Origin: Dactylosporangium sp. AC04546
GTDB lineage: Bacteria; Actinomycetota; Actinomycetes; Mycobacteriales; Micromonosporaceae
Reading direction: 5' to 3'
Length of the DNA: 63,086 bases
NCBI RefSeq assembly: GCF_022095675.1
Contig: NZ_JAHYSG010000074.1
Location: 1-63,086, forward strand
Within the stretch, counting starts at the first letter, position 1, and each line of letters begins with the position of its first letter. The position numbers and the translations under genes were made by a program. Below, piece by piece: positions 47,336 to 54,803 of the stretch. The notes below the pieces were generated by a model that saw nothing but the letters and a program-made list of their open reading frames with translations, did not search any database and was not told the DNA's origin.

Positions 47336-47535
47336 GTCGTCGCGAGTCGCAGCGCCATGAGCGGGCAGTGCTCCACGGCCAGCCGCGCGTGCCGCAGGAC
47401 GGCGTCCGGGATCTCCCGGGCGCCGTCGCGGCGCAACGGATACCCCCACTCGTCGGCGACGAGGACCTCGGGCAGCAGCTCCGCGCAGTGCCCCCGCCCG
47501 TCGCAGCGGGTCCAGTCGACATGCAGGACGGTCAT
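47332..47535 (-). CDS. Small single-cluster ferredoxin
   Basis: 67 residues (MTVLHVDWTRCDGRGHCAEL ... HCPLMALRLATT). Cys ligands: CDGRGHC and a later CP. The spacing CxxxxxC...CP with three Cys is the pattern of actinobacterial [3Fe-4S] ferredoxins that serve flavoproteins and P450s. ATG at 47535 overlaps the stop of the NuoF-like gene (ATGA); it is the last gene of the electron-transfer operon and likely takes or gives electrons to the NuoF-like protein. Confidence 0.9.
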   Translation of the reverse strand: MTVLHVDWTRCDGRGHCAELLPEVLVADEWGYPLRRDGAREIPDAVLRHARLAVEHCPLMALRLATT

Positions 47536-48656
47536 CCCTCGATACACCGGCCTTTCTGGTGAGCGTCGATGTCGTCGGCGAACGCGGCGAGCGCGCTGCG
47601 GACCAGCCGCACGGCGCCGTCCGGATGCGAGCAGGCGCCCCGCCCGCTGACCAGCCGCGCGATCCGCGCCGCCTCATCCGCCTCGGCCGGCTGGGTCAGG
47701 GTGGCCGCGAGGCGCGGCAGCCCGTTGCGGCACGGGCCGCACTGCCCGGCCGACTCCCGGGCCAGGTACGCCACGATCCGCGCCGTCTCGGCCAGCCCGC
47801 ACCGCCCCGCCGCGAGCACCACGACGACCCCGGCCCCGGGCGCCGCCCCGAACGGCGCCAGCCCGCGGCGGCTCAGCGGCAGATCGGCCCGCGCCGGCAC
47901 CCACGCACCGTGGAAGCCACCGATCAGGACATGCCGCGACGGTACCGCCAGGCCGCCCGCCCGCTCGATAGCCTGCCCCAGCGGGGCACCGCACGGCAGC
48001 TCGTACACCCCGGGCGAGCGGACCGCGCCGGTGACGGTCGCCAGGAACGTCCCCGGCTCGTCGGCGGTGCCCACCTCGCGGAACCAGCGCGGCCCGTGGC
48101 GGGCCACGAGCGCCAGGTGCGCGAGCGTCTCGACGTTCTGCACCAGCGTCGGCGCGCCCTTGACGCCGGCCTCGGTGATTCGCCGGAACTTGTCGCGGGG
48201 AACGGGCCGGCGGCCCTCGATCGCGGCGACGACGGCCGACTCCTCGCCGGCCAGGAACGTCGGCGCGGCCGGCTGGAGCGTCACCGGCACGGGGTCCCGG
48301 CGCGCGGTCAGGAGCCGTTCCAGCCGTGGTACCGCCTGTTGCGGGACGTGCAGGTAGGTCCGCGCCGCACCGACGGCGCCGGCGGCCAGTTGCAGGCCGT
48401 CGAGGACGAGCCCTGCTGAGCGCTCCAGCAGGACCGCGTCCTTGGCGCTGGCGGGCTCGCCCTCGGCGCCGTTGCCGACGACCACCGCTGCGCGGCGCGC
48501 GTTGCGGACCGCTTCGAGCTTGCGGAACGTCGGGAAACCGCCGCCGCCGCGCCCGGTGAGGCCGGCGTCGCGGACGAGCTCGATCAGCCGCTCCGGCGGC
48601 GCGTACGGGAACGAGTCGCGGCCGCCGTCGTGGGCGCCGAGCAGCCGCGCGGTCAT
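47532..48656 (-). CDS. NuoF/RnfC-like flavoprotein with SLBB and iron-sulfur domain
   Basis: 374 residues, about the size of NuoF. FMN/NADH-fold motifs: GLTGRGGGGFPTFRKLEAVR and VVGNGAEGEPASAKD. SLBB-like ligand region around GVYELPCGAPLGQAIERAGG. C-terminal cluster motif ESAGQCGPCRNGL ... GRGACSHPDGAV supplies four Cys for a [4Fe-4S] centre, as in complex I NuoF. It should accept electrons from NAD(P)H and pass them via its cluster to the ferredoxin or the membrane protein. Both ends are coupled by ATGA overlaps to neighbours. It is not part of a nuo operon here. Confidence 0.88.
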   Translation of the reverse strand: MTARLLGAHDGGRDSFPYAPPERLIELVRDAGLTGRGGGGFPTFRKLEAVRNARRAAVVVGNGAEGEPASAKDAVLLERSAGLVLDGLQLAAGAVGAARTYLHVPQQAVPRLERLLTARRDPVPVTLQPAAPTFLAGEESAVVAAIEGRRPVPRDKFRRITEAGVKGAPTLVQNVETLAHLALVARHGPRWFREVGTADEPGTFLATVTGAVRSPGVYELPCGAPLGQAIERAGGLAVPSRHVLIGGFHGAWVPARADLPLSRRGLAPFGAAPGAGVVVVLAAGRCGLAETARIVAYLARESAGQCGPCRNGLPRLAATLTQPAEADEAARIARLVSGRGACSHPDGAVRLVRSALAAFADDIDAHQKGRCIEG

Positions 48657-49408
48657 CGGACGCCCCCGCTGGCTGGGAGCGGCCGGCGGATGCCGGGTGC
48701 GTTCCCGTTTCCGTTCCCGTTCCCGTTTCCGTTCCCGTTCCCGTTCCCGTTTCCGTTCCCGTTCCCGTTCCCGTTCCCGTTTCCGTTCCCGTTCCCGGGC
48801 CCGTTCCCGTTTCCGGCCGCGTTTCCGGCCGCGTTTCCGGCCGCGTTTCCGGCCGCGTTTCCGGCCGCGTTTCCGGCTGCGCCCGGGCGCGGCGTGCTGA
48901 ACACGCGGACCGCGACGGCGGCCAGGACCGCGAGAAGGCTCGCCACGGCGACCGCCCGCAGCCACCAGGTGCCGGCGTCGGATCCGGTGCCGAGGGCGTG
49001 CAGCCAGGCGGCGGGCCAGCAGGCATAGGCGAGCCAGTGCACCCCGCGCCAGGCACGGACCCCGAGGTGGCGCCGCAGCAGGCTGGTCACGACCACGGCG
49101 GCGAGCAGGTCCAGGCCGAGCGTGCCCAGTCCAGTCCACAGTGGACGGTAATCGGCGCCGAACGGCAGGAGCAGGTCGGCCAGGCGCAGCTGGGCGTACG
49201 GGTCGAAGAGCAGCGTCAGCACATGGACCGCGACGAACGCCACCGCCAGCAGCGACGCGTTGCGGTGCACGATCGCCACCCCGAAGCGGGGCAGCCCGAA
49301 CGCGGGCCGACTGCGCCGGTTCGCGACGCCGAGCACGACGACCACGGTGAGCAGGACGAGCGCGGTGACGCCGGTGCCGCGGGCCAGGTACCACAGCGCG
49401 TCGCTCAT
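48653..49408 (-). CDS. Ferric-reductase-like transmembrane protein with Gly-Asn repeat tail
   Basis: 251 residues. Six membrane helices with paired His for haem b (FGVAIVHRNASLLAVAFVAVH; VRAWRGVHWLAYACWPAAWLH), the ferric_reduct/NOX/YedZ-type haem scaffold. The C-terminal 70 residues are low complexity: AAGN repeated five or six times, then about 20 Gly-Asn units, encoded by the microsatellite 48701-48880. The tail probably hangs in the cytoplasm or outside as a flexible tether. Placed between apbE and the NuoF-like gene, it is the likely path for electrons across the membrane. Confidence 0.88.
   Translation of the reverse strand: MSDALWYLARGTGVTALVLLTVVVVLGVANRRSRPAFGLPRFGVAIVHRNASLLAVAFVAVHVLTLLFDPYAQLRLADLLLPFGADYRPLWTGLGTLGLDLLAAVVVTSLLRRHLGVRAWRGVHWLAYACWPAAWLHALGTGSDAGTWWLRAVAVASLLAVLAAVAVRVFSTPRPGAAGNAAGNAAGNAAGNAAGNAAGNGNGPGNGNGNGNGNGNGNGNGNGNGNGNGNGNGNGNAPGIRRPLPASGGVR
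48701..48880. repeat. Coding micro/minisatellite (CGTTCC hexamers and a 12-bp unit)
   Basis: 48701-48808 consists of GTTCCC/GTTTCC hexamers; 48809-48880 is six copies of GTTTCCGGCCGC (last copy GTTTCCGGCTGC). All units are multiples of three, so the frame of the ferric-reductase-like gene is kept. Such repeats change copy number readily. Confidence 0.95.
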
Positions 49409-49497
49409 GCCGGCCACCGCGCCGTGGTCTGGGCGTCGCTCACGCCGGCCGTGGTCTGAGTGTCGCTCATGCCGGCCGTGGTCAGGACCGTGCTCAT
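49405..49497 (-). CDS. Possible 30-residue coupled micro-ORF between apbE and the ferric-reductase-like gene
   Basis: The ATG at 49497 overlaps the apbE stop (ATGA), and its TGA stop (49405-49407) overlaps the ATG of the next gene (ATGA). The product MSTVLTTAGMSDTQTTAGVS... ends TTARWPA, almost the same as the end of ApbE (VLTTARWPV). The DNA is an imperfect tandem repeat of the apbE 3' end and the next gene's start. It may be a relic that keeps ribosomes moving, not a functional peptide. Confidence 0.4.
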   Translation of the reverse strand: MSTVLTTAGMSDTQTTAGVSDAQTTARWPA

Positions 49498-50789
49498 ACC
49501 GGCCACCGCGCCGTGGTCAGGACCGTGCCGTCGGCGGCGACGAGCCGTGCCGGGGCGCCCTGCCGGGTGAGCCAGCCGTGGCCGGCGGTCCCGCGGACGA
49601 CGGCGGCGGTGCTGAGGGTGTTGGCGAGCAGGCAGGTGCGCGCCGACACGGTCACCGTGCGCCACACCGGCTCGGCCGGCCGCGCGGTGCGCGGGTCGAT
49701 GATGTGGTGCAGCGGCCGGCCGCCGGCGCCGGTCCACCGCCGGCTGATCGTGCTCGACGTCGCGATCGCCGCCCCGCCCGGCAGCCGTACCGTGCACGCC
49801 GGCTGCCCCGGCCGGTCCTGTACGAGCACCCGCCAGCCCCCGGCGGGCGCGGCCCCGGCGGTGGCGATGTCGCCGCCGAGCGAGACGAGCACCCCGCACC
49901 CGAGCGTGTCGGCGACGAGCCGCGCGCACCGGTCCGCGGTCCAGGCCTTGGCCGTGGCCCCGAGATCGAGCCGCACCCCGGGCGGTACCGTCAGCCGCCG
50001 CCCGTCGAGCCGGACGTGCCGCCAGTCGGCGGTCGGATACACGATCAGCCGCACGGTCCGGGGTCGCTCGCCCCGCTCCGTGCCCGGCCCGAGGTCGACG
50101 GACCGCGCGGCGGGCATCCCGAAGTGGGTGGGACCAGGTGCACCGACCCGGTGCCGCGCGAGGTCGAACGGCGCCGGCCCGAGCACGGTGGGCCCGGCGG
50201 CCCGCGCGGGCGTGGGCCCGGCGGCGATGGGGCCGGCGGTCGGTTCGGCGGTGGGCCCGGCGGTCGGCGGGGCCGTGTGCCCAGCGGTGGTCGCGGCCGT
50301 CGGCGGGGCCACGTGCCCAGCGGTGGTCGCGGCGGTCGGCGGGGCCGTGTGCCCAGCGGTGGTCGGCGTGGCGGTGGGACCGGGGGTCCGCGCCGCGGTG
50401 GGCCCGGCGTTCCCGCTCGCCGCGGTCGAGCGGCCCGACAGGGTCAGGGCGGCGAGGTCGCGGTCGTAGCCGAGGTCCGACAGGGTCGCCGCCACGGTCG
50501 GGTCGACGTCGCCGTCGGTGTCCCGCGCCGCGCGCAGGGCGGCGCCGACGAGGCCGGCCAGCAGCGGGCTGACCACGACCGGACGGCCGGCGGCGCGGTA
50601 CACCCGCTCCAGCTCGGTGTCCCGGCGGAACCGGCTGCACGCCACGTCGACGGCGGCGAGTTCCTGCCGGACGAGCCCGGAAGCGTCCGCGAGCGCGGCC
50701 GGGTCCGTGACGACGAGCCGGACGGTCGTTCCCCACGTCTCCCACTGCGCACAGGCCTCGCCGGTGGGGAGATGCTCCACAGTGGACAT
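49494..50789 (-). CDS. apbE: ApbE-like FAD:protein FMN transferase with disordered repeat insert
   Basis: 431 residues. N-terminal part: VDVACSRFRRDTELERVYRA, the ApbE opening. C-terminal part: RLDLGATAKAWTADRCARL (Asp/Lys active-site region), VSLGGDIATAG, GRPLHHIIDPRTARPAE. ApbE moves FMN from FAD to a Thr/Ser of exported proteins. About 77 residues (119-195) of Pro/Thr/Ala-rich sequence with TTAGHTAPPTAA repeats interrupt the fold; a normal ApbE has a short loop there. No protein with a clear flavinylation motif (Asp/Ser-Gly-Ala-Ser/Thr) is encoded next to it. The start at 50789 shares a base with the upstream stop. Confidence 0.88.
   Translation of the reverse strand: MSTVEHLPTGEACAQWETWGTTVRLVVTDPAALADASGLVRQELAAVDVACSRFRRDTELERVYRAAGRPVVVSPLLAGLVGAALRAARDTDGDVDPTVAATLSDLGYDRDLAALTLSGRSTAASGNAGPTAARTPGPTATPTTAGHTAPPTAATTAGHVAPPTAATTAGHTAPPTAGPTAEPTAGPIAAGPTPARAAGPTVLGPAPFDLARHRVGAPGPTHFGMPAARSVDLGPGTERGERPRTVRLIVYPTADWRHVRLDGRRLTVPPGVRLDLGATAKAWTADRCARLVADTLGCGVLVSLGGDIATAGAAPAGGWRVLVQDRPGQPACTVRLPGGAAIATSSTISRRWTGAGGRPLHHIIDPRTARPAEPVWRTVTVSARTCLLANTLSTAAVVRGTAGHGWLTRQGAPARLVAADGTVLTTARWPV
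50262..50364. repeat. 36-bp coding repeat inside apbE, about three copies
   Basis: Unit beginning GGGCCGTGTGCCCAGCGGTG is repeated at about 36-base intervals with few changes, encoding TAGHTAPPTAAT on the minus strand. The flanks hold shorter imperfect GGCCCGGCGGTCGG copies. Confidence 0.85.
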
Positions 50790-51040
50790 CACGAGCCCCC
50801 CGTCGTGGCGTGCCCGCCGGAGGTACCGGTGTCAGTGCTCGAATCGTTGGAGAGCTGCGGCCAGGACGAGCCGCCGGAGGCGTCGTCCGTGGAGGTGACG
50901 GCCTGCTCGTTCCCGGTTTCCTGGTCCTCGGGGCGCGCCGCGTACGCCACTGTGGCCACCGCCAGCGTCCCGGCCACCCCCAGCGCGGCGAGCAGCCCCG
51001 TGATTCCCGTCGCGCGTCGTAGTCCGTGTTCCCGATCCAC
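50789..51040 (-). CDS. Small membrane-anchored protein, first gene of the electron-transfer operon
   Basis: 83 residues from GTG 51040 (AAAGGGG upstream). One membrane helix or signal peptide (GITGLLAALGVAGTLAVATVAYAA), then a short, polar, Ser/Thr/Gly-rich external tail (SGGSSWPQLSNDSSTDTGTS). There is no domain. Because the next gene is an FMN transferase, the tail could be its target, but the usual flavinylation motif DGA[ST] is not present; TGTS is only distantly similar. A 19-bp palindrome lies just upstream. Confidence 0.7.
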   Translation of the reverse strand: MDREHGLRRATGITGLLAALGVAGTLAVATVAYAARPEDQETGNEQAVTSTDDASGGSSWPQLSNDSSTDTGTSGGHATTGGS

Positions 51041-51053
51041 CCTGCGCCCCTTT

Positions 51054-51072
51054 CACTCGGTACGACCGAGTG
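51054..51072. promoter_or_regulatory. 19-bp perfect palindrome upstream of the electron-transfer operon
   Basis: CACTCGGTACGACCGAGTG has eight-base arms around ACG and begins 14 bases before the GTG at 51040. It may be a TetR-type operator (ACTCGGT-n3-ACCGAGT) or an RNA hairpin in the 5' leader. No regulator gene adjoins. Confidence 0.55.
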
Positions 51073-51189
51073 TTCAGGCGCCGGCTCCGCGAGCCTTGGC
51101 AACGGACTGGGAGACGCCTGGAAGGAACGGTGCCCGGATGCAAGGAACCCGGGCGCCGTGGGGCGCCCGGGTCACAGCCAGAAGGGGGG

Positions 51190-51453
51190 TCAGTGTTCCA
51201 CGGGGCGGCGCAGGGAGTACGTGACCGCGTGCAGGCGGTGCGGCTGCCCGATGATCATCGCGGCCCGGTCGTAGGCCTGCCAGCCCTCGGCGCCCGCCCG
51301 GTTGAGGTGCCGGAGGTCGTTGAACCGCTCGTCCGTGCCCCAGCGCTGGACCCCGCCCGGGTGGTGGAACACGGCATCCCAGTCTTCGAACTTGTCCGTG
51401 CCGAGCGTTCCCGCCGCACGGTACTCCAGTCGCGCGTACTCCCATTGCGTCAC
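51190..51453 (-). CDS. DUF4177-like small protein
   Basis: 87 residues from GTG 51453 (MTQWEYARLEYRAAGTLGTD). The opening WEYxxLEY and the closing GAEGWQAYDRAAMIIG / HAVTYSLRRP follow the DUF4177 pattern (WEY...LN..G.EGW.....). Small cytoplasmic protein of unknown function. ATGs at 51462, 51465 and 51474 are alternative starts; CATGAT seven bases upstream of the GTG may be the -10. Isolated gene. Confidence 0.7.
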   Translation of the reverse strand: MTQWEYARLEYRAAGTLGTDKFEDWDAVFHHPGGVQRWGTDERFNDLRHLNRAGAEGWQAYDRAAMIIGQPHRLHAVTYSLRRPVEH

Positions 51454-51536
51454 GCGTCCCATCATGCCGGACATCGAGCGCTGCCACCGTCCGGGGGCCT
51501 GCTGACGTGAGGAGCTCGTGACGTAGCGTGGGGAGC

Positions 51537-52004
51537 GTGGAGCGGGACCGGGATCTGGGCGGGAACGGCCGGGAAACGCGGGATCGGGACGAGCGTGGAC
51601 GGGCGCGGAACGCGCGGCCGCGGGACGGGCTGGGGCGGCCGTTGCCGCGGGGTGCCGCCGGCGTGCCCACCATGCCAGACGATCTCAGCGTGACCCCGGC
51701 AGAGGCGCTGGAGCAGGCCCAGCGGCTGCTCGACGCGGATCGGCCGTTCCATGCGCACGAGGTACTGGAAGCGGCCTGGAAAGCCGCCCCGGAGCCCGAG
51801 CGGGAGCTGTGGCGCGGCCTCGCCCAGGTCGCCGTCGGCGTGACCCACGCCCGGCGCGGCAACCCGACCGGCGCCGCGCGGCTGCTCGGGCGGGCGGCGG
51901 AGCGGCTGCGCGCGTACGCCGCCGATCCGCCCCACGGCATCGACATCGCCGGCCTGGTCCGCTTCTGCGCGACCGGTGAGGGCACGCCCCGCCTGCGCGC
52001 CTAG
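51537..52004 (+). CDS. DUF309 protein with Arg/Asp-rich N-terminal extension
   Basis: 155 residues. The DUF309 core (about 47-140) has ALEQAQRLLDADRPFHAHEV, the His-Glu motif HAHEVLEAAWK, and LAQVAVGVTHARRGNPTGAA. The family is all-helical, probably metal-binding, without known function. The first 45 residues (RDRDERGRARNARPRDG) are a charged, disordered stretch. The GTG at 51537 is chosen because TAGCGT ends seven bases upstream; an internal ATG at 51672 would give the core alone. Confidence 0.75.
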   Translation: MERDRDLGGNGRETRDRDERGRARNARPRDGLGRPLPRGAAGVPTMPDDLSVTPAEALEQAQRLLDADRPFHAHEVLEAAWKAAPEPERELWRGLAQVAVGVTHARRGNPTGAARLLGRAAERLRAYAADPPHGIDIAGLVRFCATGEGTPRLRA

Positions 52005-53299
52005 CGCTCGTCGACGACCCGGCGCATCTTGCCGGCCGAGCGCTCCACGCCGCCCGGGTCGTGCACCCGCACCTCGGCCGACACGCCGATCGTGTTCTTC
52101 ACCAGCGCGCGGAGGCGGTCGGCGGCCGCGTCCGCCGTGTCGCGTGACGTGCCGGTGCGGCGCTCCGCCAGTACCGTCAAGACATCCAACCGGTCCCGGC
52201 GGGACAGCACGCACTGGAAGTGCGGCGCCAGGGCCGGCTCGCGCAGGAGCAGCTCCTCGATCTGGGTGGGGAACACGTTCACCCCGCGCACGATCATCAT
52301 GTCGTCGCTGCGGCCGGTCACCTTCTCCATCCGGCGCATCGTGCGGGCCGTCCCGGGCAGCAGGCGGGTCAGGTCGCGCGTGCGGTAGCGGATCACCGGC
52401 ATCGCCTCCTTGGTGAGGGAGGTGAAGACCAGCTCACCGACCTCGCCGTCGGGCAGCGGCGCGCCGGTGAGCGGGTCCACGATCTCCGGGAAGAAGTGGT
52501 CCTCCCACACGTGCAGGCCGTCCTTCGTCTCGACGCACTCGTTCGCGACGCCGGGGCCCATCACCTCCGACAGGCCGTAGATGTCCACGGCGTGCATGTC
52601 GAGCCGGGACTCGATCTCCGCGCGCATGTCGTTCGTCCACGGCTCGGCGCCGAGGATCCCGATCTGCAGCGCGCTCTCCCGCGGGTCCAGGCCCTGGCGC
52701 TCCATCTCGTCGACGATCGCCAGGAGGTACGACGGCGTCACCATGATGATGTCCGGCCGGAAGTCCTGGATGAGCATGACCTGGCGCTCCGTCATGCCGC
52801 CCGACACCGGCACGACCGTGCAGCCGAGGCGCTCCGCGCCGTAGTGGGCGCCGAGGCCGCCGGTGAACAGGCCGTAGCCGTAGGCGACGTGCACCACGTC
52901 GCCGGGCCGGCCGCCGGACGCCCGGATCGAGCGGGCCATGAGGTCGGACCAGGTGTCGAGGTCGCGGCGGGTGTACCCGACGACCGTCGGTTTCCCGGTC
53001 GTTCCCGAGGAGGCGTGGATCCGGACCACCTCGGAACGCGGGACCGCGAACATGCCGAACGGGTAACGCCGGCGCAGGTCGTCCTTGGTCGTGAACGGGA
53101 ACCGTGCCAGGTCCGCCAGATCGCGGCAGTCGTCGGGGTGCACACCGGCGGCGTCGAACGCCTCCCGGTAGTGCGGCACGTTGCGGTACGCGTGCTGCAG
53201 GGTCTGCCGGAGGCGGGCGAGCTGCAGGGCGGTCAGTTCGTCGCGGGAGGCGGTCTCGATCGGCTCCAGGCCGGCGGGGTCAACGGTGACGTCGCGCAC
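52001..53299 (-). CDS. paaK: Phenylacetate-CoA ligase
   Basis: 432 residues from GTG 53299 (GGAGG eight bases upstream). Typical PaaK motifs: ASSGTTGKPTVVGYTRRDL (P-loop), GAEPWTNDMR, DIYGLSEVMGPGVANEC, YRTRDLTRLLPGTART, GRSDDMMIVRGVNVFPTQIE. The C-terminal domain ends GKMRRVVDER with the catalytic Lys. It activates phenylacetate or a related arylacetate to its CoA ester. No other paa gene is nearby, so the true substrate is uncertain. Overlaps the convergent DUF309 gene by four bases. Confidence 0.92.
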   Translation of the reverse strand: MRDVTVDPAGLEPIETASRDELTALQLARLRQTLQHAYRNVPHYREAFDAAGVHPDDCRDLADLARFPFTTKDDLRRRYPFGMFAVPRSEVVRIHASSGTTGKPTVVGYTRRDLDTWSDLMARSIRASGGRPGDVVHVAYGYGLFTGGLGAHYGAERLGCTVVPVSGGMTERQVMLIQDFRPDIIMVTPSYLLAIVDEMERQGLDPRESALQIGILGAEPWTNDMRAEIESRLDMHAVDIYGLSEVMGPGVANECVETKDGLHVWEDHFFPEIVDPLTGAPLPDGEVGELVFTSLTKEAMPVIRYRTRDLTRLLPGTARTMRRMEKVTGRSDDMMIVRGVNVFPTQIEELLLREPALAPHFQCVLSRRDRLDVLTVLAERRTGTSRDTADAAADRLRALVKNTIGVSAEVRVHDPGGVERSAGKMRRVVDER

Positions 53300-53437
53300 C
53301 TTTGCATCCTCCACCCGCAGCTCACGGCCTGCGTGCCCCGCGTCACCACGGAATCAGCGGTGTGGATCTTTCTGAATCGATACAGTAAGAGCGTCGGAAA
53401 CACTCGGAGACACCAGGAACGAAGGAGCAAAGGAACC

Positions 53438-53680
53438 ATGGAGACCGTTTCCCGCCGCGTGCGCGACGCCCTGACCAGCCGCGCCGGGGCCCGCAAGGCC
53501 CGCCGCCGCCTCGCCCGGGAGATCGCCGCGTACCGCACGCCGGCCGAGCGCCTCGAGCTCGACATGATCCTGTCGCGGCACACCGCCGAGCAGATCGCCG
53601 AGATCGACGAGATCCTGCGCGAGCAGTCGGCCGCCGAGCGCTCGACCCGTCACCACGCCCTGCTGGTGGACCAGACCTAA
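53438..53680 (+). CDS. Small basic helical protein
   Basis: 80 residues (METVSRRVRDALTSRAGARK ... HHALLVDQT). Very rich in Arg in the first half (ARKARRRLAREIAAYR) and acidic helical in the second (TAEQIAEIDEILREQSA). No family recognised; size and charge would suit a nucleic-acid- or protein-binding regulator. AAAGGAACC/GAAGGAG precede the ATG, and TACAGT (about 53382-53387) can be a -10. Followed 15 bases later by the TetR gene. Confidence 0.65.
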   Translation: METVSRRVRDALTSRAGARKARRRLAREIAAYRTPAERLELDMILSRHTAEQIAEIDEILREQSAAERSTRHHALLVDQT

Positions 53681-53682
53681 CT

Positions 53683-53700
53683 GTACCTACTAGTATGTAC
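53683..53700. promoter_or_regulatory. TetR operator overlapping a start codon
   Basis: GTACCTACTAGTATGTAC is an 18-bp near-perfect palindrome (one mismatched pair), and the ATG of the TetR gene (53695) lies inside it. The core TACCTACTAGTA is a familiar TetR-type operator. Binding would block both initiation of the leaderless or very short transcript and access to the start codon. Confidence 0.65.
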
Positions 53701-54258
53701 GGCCTGGACGCCGTCGAACGCCTGGTGACCAGCACCCAGGAGCTGCTCTGGGAACGTGGGTACACCGGCACCAGCCCGCGAGCGATCCAGGAGCGGGCCG
53801 GTGCCGGGCAGGGCAGCATGTACCACCACTTCCGCGGCAAGCCCGACCTCGCGGCGGCCGCGATCCGGCGCACCGCCGCCGACCTGCGGGACCGGGCCGA
53901 GGCGTCGCTCGACACGCCCGGGACCAGCGTGGAACGGGTCTCCGCCTACCTGCGCCGGTCCCGCGAGGTGCTCAAGGGCTGCCCGGTCGGCCGGCTCGCC
54001 CAGGACCCCGGCGTCGTCGACGACCCGGTGCTGCGCAAGCCGCTCGACGCCACGTTCACCTGGCTGCGCGGCCGGATCGCGGAGCTGCTCGCCGGCGACC
54101 TGCCGCCCAATGTCGACGCCGCGGCGACCGCGGCGACCGTCGTCGCCACCCTCCAGGGCGGGTACGTGCTGGCCCGCGCGGCCGGCACCACCGAGCCGTT
54201 CGACCAGGCCGTCGCCGGGGTGCTCGGCCTGCTCACCGCCGTCGCCGGAAGGGCGTGA
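53695..54258 (+). CDS. TetR-family regulator
   Basis: 187 residues (MYGLDAVERLVTSTQELLWE). Helix-turn-helix: SPRAIQERAGAGQGSMYHHF, then GKPDLAAAAI, the standard TetR reading head. The ligand domain has GCPVGRLAQDPGVVDDPVL, of the AcrR/YxaF subgroup that controls nearby oxidoreductases or DUF4865 genes. The operator is inside its own start region. It directly precedes the DUF4865 gene. Confidence 0.88.
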   Translation: MYGLDAVERLVTSTQELLWERGYTGTSPRAIQERAGAGQGSMYHHFRGKPDLAAAAIRRTAADLRDRAEASLDTPGTSVERVSAYLRRSREVLKGCPVGRLAQDPGVVDDPVLRKPLDATFTWLRGRIAELLAGDLPPNVDAAATAATVVATLQGGYVLARAAGTTEPFDQAVAGVLGLLTAVAGRA

Positions 54259-54264
54259 CGAGGG

Positions 54265-54803
54265 ATGTATGCCATGCAGTACGAGCCGACGCTGCCGGCC
54301 GACTACGACATGGCGATCATCCGGCACCGGGTGAGGACCCGCGGCCACGCCCTCGACGAACGGGCCGGGCTCGGCCTCAGGCGTACCTCATGCGCGAGGC
54401 CGGCGTCGACGGCTCACCCGTCAACCAGTACGCGCCGTTCTACCTGTGGACCTCGGTGCCCGCGATGGCGCACTTCCTGCTCGGCGGCGGCGGCTTCGAG
54501 AACATCGTGCGCGACTTCGGCCGCCCGCCGGTCCACCACTGGACCGGGCTGACGACGCTGGCCGGCGGCGCGCGGGCGCGCCGGCCGCGGTATGCGACCC
54601 GACTCGTCGGGGACCACACCCCCGACCTGGCGCACCTCACGAGCCACCCGCAGCTGCACACCGCCGCCGTCGCCGTCGACCCGCGCGACTGGCGCCCGGT
54701 CCGCTTCGCGCTGTGGGGCGACGAGATCCCCGAAGGTGAACCGTTCACCGAGCGCTACGAGGTGCTGCACCTCTCGGCGCCGGAGCTGTCCGAGCTGCCC
54801 TAG
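54265..54803 (+). pseudogene. DUF4865-family gene with a single-base deletion
   Basis: From ATG 54265 the frame reads MYAMQYEPTLPADYDMAIIR ... GLGLR and then goes astray; the family continues in another frame as AYLMREAGVDGSPVNQYAPF, YLWTSVPAMAHFLLGG and on to the TAG at 54803. Inserting one A at about 54379 (CTCAGGCG to CTCAAGGCG) restores GLGLKAYLMREAG. The full protein would be about 179 residues. DUF4865 proteins resemble small dimeric alpha+beta barrel enzymes and often sit beside a TetR gene, as here. True mutation or sequencing error. Confidence 0.8.
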
